A DNA stretch of 64,000 nt from Nanosyncoccus sp963540965 (GTDB lineage Bacteria > Patescibacteriota > Saccharimonadia > Saccharimonadales > Saccharimonadaceae), in contig CAUTSA010000004.1 of the NCBI GenBank assembly GCA_963540965.1, forward strand, positions 1-64,000, given 5' to 3'. This document shows, one piece after another, positions 58,306 to 64,000 of the stretch; position 1 is the first letter of the stretch, and the number at the start of each line of letters is the position of its first letter. The position numbers and the translations under genes were made by a program. The notes below the pieces were generated by a model that did no database searches, was not told where the DNA came from, and saw only the letters and a list, made by a program, of their open reading frames with translations.

Positions 58306-60276
58306 CTAATATCCTTTTACTAATCTCACCGCAAAACCACCACCCGCAGCCAGCCAGATATCCAGAAAATCTCCTCTCTCCACGATTCTTTTCTCAACCT
58401 CAATTTCTAAAGGATTTTCCCGATAGTCACTTGCCGCCCCATCACGGTATATATAGGCAGTATATTTTACCCCCTCATCCAAAAATTCCATATTTAGATT
58501 CATTCGCCTAGCTTCCTCATTCGTAACTCCTGCGACATACCAATCAGGCGACAGAAAGTCCCGTCTAGCAACCGCATAATATTCACCAATCTTACCCAGT
58601 AATGGAATAGTTGTTTGCCAAGATACTGGCACCTTCTGTAAGAATTCAAAAATTACTGGTTGTTTTTCATATATTTCTGGGCGGTCAGCCAACATTTGCA
58701 TCCCTGAATAGAACACCACGTAATACGCAAGCTGTCGCGCCAAAGTAGTATAGACACGTTTTGCTGGATTTCTCAAGTCAAAAATTCCTGGGGTATAGTC
58801 AAAAGCCCCACAGAGCATCCGCGTAAAGGGAAGAATTGTCGCATGATTTAAACGAATCTTTCCGCCCTCATACTCTTGCCCCTTTGCCCCTTCTCGCGTC
58901 AAAATATTTGGATAAGTTCGCTCAATCCCAGTCCCCTTAATCGGCTCATGAATATTCAACATAATCTGATAGCGCGAAGCCAGCTCCACCGTCTTTTGAT
59001 AATGCAATACCCCGACTTGCGAGTGATGAAATTCCTGCTTACCAGCAATCAACATCTTTGATCCAGTGTAGCCTGTTTTTACGTAGTGAATGCCATTACT
59101 CACAAGATAAGAAAATGCACTTTCAAGTTGTCTTTCATAATTATCGATTTGACCAACCGTCTCATGCTGTGCGATCAAGTCAAGATTGCACTCGCGCGCT
59201 TTCTCTGATACTTCTTCCATATTAAAGTCTGCTACCGGATGAAGATAGTCCGTAAATTTACCATTCATTGACCACTCACCGCTCCAGCCATTGTTCCACC
59301 CCTCAATTAATAACCCCGAAACCCCTAATTTCAAACACCAATCAAGATATTGTTTCGCATGCTCCGTAGAAGCACCATGTTTTTTACCCTCAGCCCACGT
59401 CCATTCACCTACGTACATTGCCCACCAAATCCCTAAAAATTTTAGGGGCTTTACCCAACTAAAATCCTCTTTTGGTGGAGTATTCAAATTTAAAATCATG
59501 CGATTCACCGTCAATTCGATCGCCGAATCAGCAATCATAATCACTCTCCAAGGTGAATCAAAGGGGAGATTAAGGTACGCCTTATTCCCATCAGACAGAG
59601 GCGTAATATCTGCCTGCAACCGCTTATCGGCATTCAATTTTAGAGTCATGGAACCGTAATTATATAGCGCCGCCTCATGAATCGATAAATATTTATTACT
59701 ATTAGTTTCCACCGTGAGCGGCGTATGCACGGCGTCCCTTAGTTCATAAACCGGCCATTTTTCGTAATTTAATTCATATTTTGTAGCCTGATAAGCCGGT
59801 ATTCGCCAAGCCTGACCATTCAAATCAAGATTAAACTCGGTTAGCTCATCTACTACAATAATTCGTTGAAAACTCGGTTGTGGTGGAATCTCATAACGGA
59901 ACGCCACACCATCATTAAACACGCGGAATCGCACCGAAAAAAGCCTTTGTTTTTCCGTTGTCTCTGTTAAATAAAAAACCGTTTCATTATACTGGTTATG
60001 AATTTGTTTTTCCTCTCCCACGATTGGTGACCAAACTTCATTCTCGCTCTTCTTCTGAGTTCGTACCAGTACCAAATTTTGACCCAAATCATCTTCACCA
60101 TGTAATTTAAAACCTAAACGAGACTCCCGGATTAATAAGTCCTCATTTTTTTTCACTTCATAATAAACTCGCCCATCGCGTAATCTGACTCGACATTTTA
60201 TATTTTTATCTGGCGACTCTATTTCAAACTGTTTTTCTTTAGGTTTTTTACTAAAGAGTTTAATCTTAAAACTCAT
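58306..60276 (-). CDS. GH97 family glycoside hydrolase
   Basis: A 656-residue enzyme. The ATG at 60276 lies six bases after TATAAT on the minus strand, so it is leaderless; an in-frame TTG 18 bases upstream contains that box and is rejected. An N-terminal beta-sandwich (to about 270) is followed by a TIM barrel with GIWWAMYVGEWTWAEG, LLIEGWNNGWSGEW, LIAQHETVGQI, MLNIHEPIKGTGIERTYPNILTREGAKGQEY, and a C-terminal beta domain. GH97 members cleave alpha-glucosides or alpha-galactosides. No signal peptide, so it would act inside the cell. Typical length for GH97. Confidence 0.9.
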   Translation of the reverse strand: MSFKIKLFSKKPKEKQFEIESPDKNIKCRVRLRDGRVYYEVKKNEDLLIRESRLGFKLHGEDDLGQNLVLVRTQKKSENEVWSPIVGEEKQIHNQYNETVFYLTETTEKQRLFSVRFRVFNDGVAFRYEIPPQPSFQRIIVVDELTEFNLDLNGQAWRIPAYQATKYELNYEKWPVYELRDAVHTPLTVETNSNKYLSIHEAALYNYGSMTLKLNADKRLQADITPLSDGNKAYLNLPFDSPWRVIMIADSAIELTVNRMILNLNTPPKEDFSWVKPLKFLGIWWAMYVGEWTWAEGKKHGASTEHAKQYLDWCLKLGVSGLLIEGWNNGWSGEWSMNGKFTDYLHPVADFNMEEVSEKARECNLDLIAQHETVGQIDNYERQLESAFSYLVSNGIHYVKTGYTGSKMLIAGKQEFHHSQVGVLHYQKTVELASRYQIMLNIHEPIKGTGIERTYPNILTREGAKGQEYEGGKIRLNHATILPFTRMLCGAFDYTPGIFDLRNPAKRVYTTLARQLAYYVVFYSGMQMLADRPEIYEKQPVIFEFLQKVPVSWQTTIPLLGKIGEYYAVARRDFLSPDWYVAGVTNEEARRMNLNMEFLDEGVKYTAYIYRDGAASDYRENPLEIEVEKRIVERGDFLDIWLAAGGGFAVRLVKGY

Positions 60277-60350
60277 GCTTAAATTATACCTCAACTTAAA
60301 CTTATGTTAAAATAAAAATAACCATTAAATGTTTAATTGGATGATTAATC

Positions 60351-61928
60351 ATGGCTTTAGGCAGTTCACCTTACTCAAAAATAAAAACTCGGCATTTTAA
60401 ACAAGCAAAAAACACTAAGACTCGTTACCGCACCCCCTTCTTCGCATTACCGTTTGGCTTTCTCTTTATCCTACTTACCACAATCGCCGTTTTAAAAAAT
60501 CTTCACCCCAAGTACTCTTCCTATCGACTTGATCAAAAAACCTGTTTATCACAATTAAATTTAAATTTCTTGAGCGCCAATACTCTCTGTGAACACCTAG
60601 CTAACCAATTAGATTTTTCTGATTTCAAGATCCAGGACAGTCAAACATATAATCTGCCGATCAACACAAATTCTTATCTTGTTGCTAAAATTGAGCTACC
60701 AGTCGTAGATTTTTATAGCCCACTTCAAAATATAACTGCAGATCAACTTAGCGACTCAACCTTTCTCTCAAACAATCAAATCCGACTAGTCTCACCCGAT
60801 CAACTTAATACGAGCACTAAGCTCCTTAGCTATGAAAATCAATACTACCTTGACACTCAGCAGTCTGGCGCCCGTTTTACTCTTCTACATATAACGAGTA
60901 CCGACTCGTCTTCCGCCACAAACCATACTAAAATCCAGGCAATTCATGACTTGCTCTCCCCACTTTTTTCCAAGAACCAACCAAAAGAGATCGTTTCATT
61001 CGCAGAGACTGGAGTTACTGCCCTTACTCGTCGTCTCACCTATAAAATTAATCAAGAGAATAATGGTGGATACTTTGCTGAATACATCGCAGATTTTCTT
61101 AAATCCAAAACCTTCACCCATATCAGCAATGAAATTAGCTTTAAGGAAGGCTGCCAGGGCGGCTATCAAACCATGACTCTCTGCGCCGATTGGCGTAGCC
61201 TTGATACGATCACTGCTATTGGTACAGATATCGTAGAATTGACCGGTAACCATAATAATGACACAGGCTCCGATAATAATTTAAAGACTCTCGCCAAATA
61301 TCGGGAGCTCGGCCTTAAAACGGTTGGCGGTGGAGCAAATCTTGAACAGGCCAAACAGCCCCTTGATCTTAACTCCTCCATTCGCTTACTTGCCTATAAT
61401 CATTCGACTAGTAGCGTCACTAACGGCCAGCTCGCCACTACAAACTCACCAGGAGCCAATCCCTACTCTGAAGAACAATTTAAAGCAGACCTCGCCTCCG
61501 CCAAAGCAGAAAACAAATTCACAATTGTTAATATTCAATTCTTTGAATGTTATGCCTATCCTGACCAGCCAGTTGCTTTTCCAACCTGTGACCAACCAAT
61601 TCAAAATCAAAAAGAGTTCTTCCGCCATCTCATCGATCTTGGCGCTGATATGGTTGTCGGTACTTCTGCTCACCAGCCACAGACCTACGAGCTCTACCAA
61701 AATAAACCAATCTATTACGGGCTCGGTAATCTATTCTTTGATCAAATCTATTGGCCAGACACCACCCGCAGTCTCATTCTTACCCACTATTTCGACCAAA
61801 ATAAGCTTCTTCAAACACGTATTTCGCCAACCAGCTATGATCAAACCTTTAGACCTCGCCTACTCGACTCAAACGAAGCTCAAGCCTTCCTCGCACGCCT
61901 CCTTCTTGCCTCGCCAAAAGGGAATTAA
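60351..61928 (+). CDS. CapA-family metallophosphoesterase-like protein
   Basis: A 525-residue protein. An N-terminal membrane anchor (about residues 31-48) is followed by a variable region, then the CapA/PgsA-like domain from about residue 220: SFAETGVTALTRRL (where others have GD), IVELTGNHNNDTG, IVNIQFFECY and VVGTSAHQPQTYELYQNKPIYYGLGNLFFDQ. It is the extracellular phosphoesterase-type protein linked to poly-gamma-glutamate capsules, though no other pgs genes are seen. The GD of the first motif is replaced by ETG. A TAAAAT-like box lies 40 bases before the ATG. Confidence 0.85.
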   Translation: MALGSSPYSKIKTRHFKQAKNTKTRYRTPFFALPFGFLFILLTTIAVLKNLHPKYSSYRLDQKTCLSQLNLNFLSANTLCEHLANQLDFSDFKIQDSQTYNLPINTNSYLVAKIELPVVDFYSPLQNITADQLSDSTFLSNNQIRLVSPDQLNTSTKLLSYENQYYLDTQQSGARFTLLHITSTDSSSATNHTKIQAIHDLLSPLFSKNQPKEIVSFAETGVTALTRRLTYKINQENNGGYFAEYIADFLKSKTFTHISNEISFKEGCQGGYQTMTLCADWRSLDTITAIGTDIVELTGNHNNDTGSDNNLKTLAKYRELGLKTVGGGANLEQAKQPLDLNSSIRLLAYNHSTSSVTNGQLATTNSPGANPYSEEQFKADLASAKAENKFTIVNIQFFECYAYPDQPVAFPTCDQPIQNQKEFFRHLIDLGADMVVGTSAHQPQTYELYQNKPIYYGLGNLFFDQIYWPDTTRSLILTHYFDQNKLLQTRISPTSYDQTFRPRLLDSNEAQAFLARLLLASPKGN

Positions 61929-61958
61929 TTTAATAAAATTATTAACAAAAGGAATAAT

Positions 61959-62906
61959 ATGCCACCAAATAACTTAACTCCAGAAAATAATTTCACTCCG
62001 AATGAATTATCAAAGCACAGCATGCCGAAATTCGGAAAAATTCTCTTTATTATTATTTTTACCACCATTGGTGTCATCTCGCTTTCTTTTGGCATTGTCT
62101 ACCTCATGAAATATCTTAACGAACAGGCTACTAAACCTGAGCAAACTGAGCAAGTGACAAAACAATTTAAAAAAATTAACCTGCAACCAACACTCGATCG
62201 CTGGCTATCATTTCAAGTTAGTAAGAAAAATAGCAGTATCTTAATTTATGATTTAAATAATCAAGAAATTATTGCCAGGAATAATGACTTCTCGCAAAAT
62301 AATAGCCTCGGCCTTGAAAATCTCTTTCTGGCCTATCAAATTTATACAAAAATCGCCCAAGGCGCAATTAAAAAAGAGAAGTTAATCACAGTGGATACCG
62401 AACAAATCTCCATCGATAACTGTCTCTCAAAAATCCTCCAAGAAAATCACTCCGGCTGTGCCACATCTCTGATTTCAGAAATTGGAGAAAATAACTTTAA
62501 ACAATTCCTCAAAGATCAATCCTATACCAATACAAATTTCACCAGCCATCTCACTAATACTACTGACCTCCTCAGTCTCTCTAAGCGCCTCAACACACAT
62601 CCTGATTTCTCCGAACAGCTCTGGCAAGAATTTAAAACCAAACTCACCCCTCAGAACAATAATAAAAATCCGCTACTCACTGGTTTTTCTAAGCTCGCAG
62701 TTTATGGGTTATATGGCGCCCAAACCAATGACGCCACAAACGCCAACCTAAGTTATCCGCTATTTAATAATCTATACTTCCTTGAAACCAAGCAAGAAGA
62801 TCAAAAGAATCGTCAAACCTTTGTTCTAATTTTCCTCGCCTCCGACATCGACGCTGCTTCATTAATTGATCTCGCAAAAGCCATCGAATCTACAATCCTC
62901 GAATAA
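61959..62906 (+). CDS. Membrane-anchored degenerate beta-lactamase-fold protein
   Basis: A 315-residue protein. A basic N-terminal region, one membrane segment (about 29-49) and a domain that recalls class A beta-lactamase/penicillin-binding folds: SILIYDLNNQEIIARNND, LGLENLFLAYQIYTKIAQG where SxxK would be, and LLTGFSKLAVYGLYG near the KTG strand position. The catalytic Ser and Lys are absent, so a structural or binding role is more likely than hydrolysis. AAAGGA lies before the ATG. It is next to the CapA-like gene (30 bases). Confidence 0.5.
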   Translation: MPPNNLTPENNFTPNELSKHSMPKFGKILFIIIFTTIGVISLSFGIVYLMKYLNEQATKPEQTEQVTKQFKKINLQPTLDRWLSFQVSKKNSSILIYDLNNQEIIARNNDFSQNNSLGLENLFLAYQIYTKIAQGAIKKEKLITVDTEQISIDNCLSKILQENHSGCATSLISEIGENNFKQFLKDQSYTNTNFTSHLTNTTDLLSLSKRLNTHPDFSEQLWQEFKTKLTPQNNNKNPLLTGFSKLAVYGLYGAQTNDATNANLSYPLFNNLYFLETKQEDQKNRQTFVLIFLASDIDAASLIDLAKAIESTILE

Positions 62907-62940
62907 GCTGAGTTTCTAGGCTCTCATTTTCACGTAGACA

Positions 62941-62970
62941 AAAAATAGACTCCGACAAGAGTCTATTTTT
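62941..62970. terminator. Bidirectional terminator between the beta-lactamase-like gene and ppa
   Basis: AAAAATAGACTC, CGACAA, GAGTCTATTTTT: a perfect 12-bp stem with A and T flanks. Confidence 0.9.
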
Positions 62971-62981
62971 ATTATTTTTAC

Positions 62982-63515
62982 TTACTTAGCATCATCCCAA
63001 CGCTTAATAGCAGCCTTAATTACTTCTTTGGCAGATTCTACACCCTCAAAGCCTTTAACCACTGTAGTGCCAGGCTTTTTAAGATCCTTGTAATGGTTAA
63101 AGTGGAATTCAATTTGCTTAATCAATTGCTTTGGTAAATCTTCAAGTGCTTGATATTTATCGCCATTATTGCGATCATCAGCTGGGACACAGATCACCTT
63201 ATCATCAACTTCATCTGAATCAACGAACTTCATCACCCCGAGCACGCGTGCTTTGGTGTAAATACCGGTAGTAAGTGGCTGGTCGGTTACCATCAAAACA
63301 TCAAGTTCATCACCATCCTCGTCAAGCGTCTGTGGAATAAAACCATAATTACATGGCTTAGCAAAGGCCATAGGCTCTACACGATCAAGCATAAAGCAAG
63401 CATTTTTGCGATCCCACTCAATCTTATGATTAGAACCAGTAGGGATCTCAATCACGACATTAATTTCACCTTCTTCAAAGTTTCCTGGGGTCAAGATTTT
63501 ATTAAAATCTGCCAT
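62982..63515 (-). CDS. ppa: Inorganic pyrophosphatase
   Basis: A 177-residue family I pyrophosphatase, the ATG at 63515 following TAGGAG. Key motifs: IEIPTGSNHKIEWDRKN, YGFIPQTLDEDGDELDVLMVTD with the Asp cluster (DGDxxD) that binds Mg, and KVICVPADDRNN. The length is normal for bacterial enzymes. It drives biosynthesis by removing pyrophosphate. Confidence 0.96.
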   Translation of the reverse strand: MADFNKILTPGNFEEGEINVVIEIPTGSNHKIEWDRKNACFMLDRVEPMAFAKPCNYGFIPQTLDEDGDELDVLMVTDQPLTTGIYTKARVLGVMKFVDSDEVDDKVICVPADDRNNGDKYQALEDLPKQLIKQIEFHFNHYKDLKKPGTTVVKGFEGVESAKEVIKAAIKRWDDAK

Positions 63516-63684
63516 AATTAAACTCCTATTTAATTTTTCACTCATTATACCATGCCACCTCTTTACCGTAAAAACATTTTTATGATAAAATAGATCTATT
63601 ACATGATTCTCTAGGCGCTAAATTTGCCCAAAATCAACACTTTTTAATAAATCATTTTAACAAAACAACAATTAACGAGGCTTT

Positions 63685-64000
63685 ATGACAAAACAACCCA
63701 AGAAAAAACCCAAATATAAATCGACAATCAGACGCACCCTACATTACTTCCTGCAAGCAAACAAAAAATACAAATGGCTCGCTCTTGGCGTTTTCATTGT
63801 GACCCCAATTGTGATTTTTGTTCGCACTGTGCTCACTCCACTAGTTATTGCCAATGTTATTGATATTCTATCTTCCGCTAAATCCGAAGACCTTATCAAC
63901 CCTGGCAATATTTTTCAGATTCCTCTGGTTCAAAAAGTCTTACCACAGGGCATTTTTCTCATTCTTTGCCAACTAATTGGCTCTGGTATCTTGGGCAACC
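63685..64000 (+). CDS. ABC exporter N-terminal membrane domain (partial)
   Basis: Begins MTKQPKKKPKYKSTIRRTLHYFLQANKKYKWLALG and continues past the window end without a stop (105 codons visible). Two membrane segments and the loop VLTPLVIANVIDILSS match the first transmembrane domain of fused ABC exporters (MsbA/LmrA-like), where the ATPase follows. The ATPase is outside the window, so the assignment rests on the start only. Confidence 0.65.
   Translation, partial: MTKQPKKKPKYKSTIRRTLHYFLQANKKYKWLALGVFIVTPIVIFVRTVLTPLVIANVIDILSSAKSEDLINPGNIFQIPLVQKVLPQGIFLILCQLIGSGILGN

Overview
The window looks like a chromosome segment of an ultra-small Patescibacteria (CPR) bacterium, most probably Candidatus Saccharibacteria (TM7). 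That placement is inference. It rests on compact AT-leaning genes, a canonical alpha ribosomal operon, several genes whose start codon lies 6-9 nt after a TATAAT-like box (leaderless transcription), cysteine-free S4 and L33, a UvrX-like polymerase/YolD pair, and few biosynthetic genes. TGA is a normal stop (for example at the ends of the 39044 and 37153 genes), which argues against the code-25 lineages.

1-19.8 kb is mostly core: the end of rpsM, then rpsK-rpsD-rpoA-rplQ-rplM-rpsI; a GtrA-like membrane protein; two HD-domain hydrolases (one of RelA/SpoT type); a thymidylate/one-carbon cluster (thyA, DHFR, glyA); a NatA/NatB-like ABC exporter; trpS; an RluA-type pseudouridine synthase; a HolB-like clamp-loader protein; a TPR protein; a membrane-anchored arylsulfate sulfotransferase overlapping a DsbA-like CPHC thioredoxin; and tRNAs Ala(GGC), Ala(CGC), Thr(TGT) and Tyr(GTA).

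20-47.4 kb is an accessory region of mostly unknown genes, largely on the minus strand. It holds metallopeptidase-like proteins (HExxH, JAMM, DUF2268), a HopA1-like protein, a DUF1883 protein, a GH-A-like glycosidase, a HAD-like protein, a kinase-like/GGADNVFTR operon, a P-loop ATPase joined to a Csx3-like domain, two MYG1 paralogues, a fusion of sigma region 4 with an RpoA C-terminal-like domain, relics (IS30, DUF2268, tRNA-Thr tails) and an apparent small RNA. Two 5' architectures alternate. One set is leaderless and AT-rich. The other has TTGACA-N16/17-TATAAT promoters, 90-270 nt structured leaders and strong Shine-Dalgarno sites. Three leaders share a stem enclosing G(G/A)GGAAAA(T/C)C(C/T)C plus TT(A/G)AAT-like sequence. 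This is the best candidate for an undescribed cis-regulatory RNA here. Two tRNA-Thr genes carry a trailer hairpin with two tandem G.A pairs that begins inside the tRNA CCA, and one of them has a non-canonical T-loop.

47.4-64 kb returns to more conserved content: Y-family polymerase plus YolD, rpmG, a polysaccharide cassette (DUF4422 transferase, GT2, Wzy/ligase-like, flippase), tRNA-Trp, a YhhN-like membrane protein, a P-loop kinase, a YgjP-type metallopeptidase, a secreted protein, a sortase, a GH97 glycosidase, a CapA-like phosphoesterase, a degenerate beta-lactamase-fold protein, ppa, and the start of an ABC exporter. Surface glycan synthesis, sortase and secreted or membrane proteins fit an epibiont that invests in its cell surface. 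The accessory enzymes could act on a host cell, but no secretion signal proves this.
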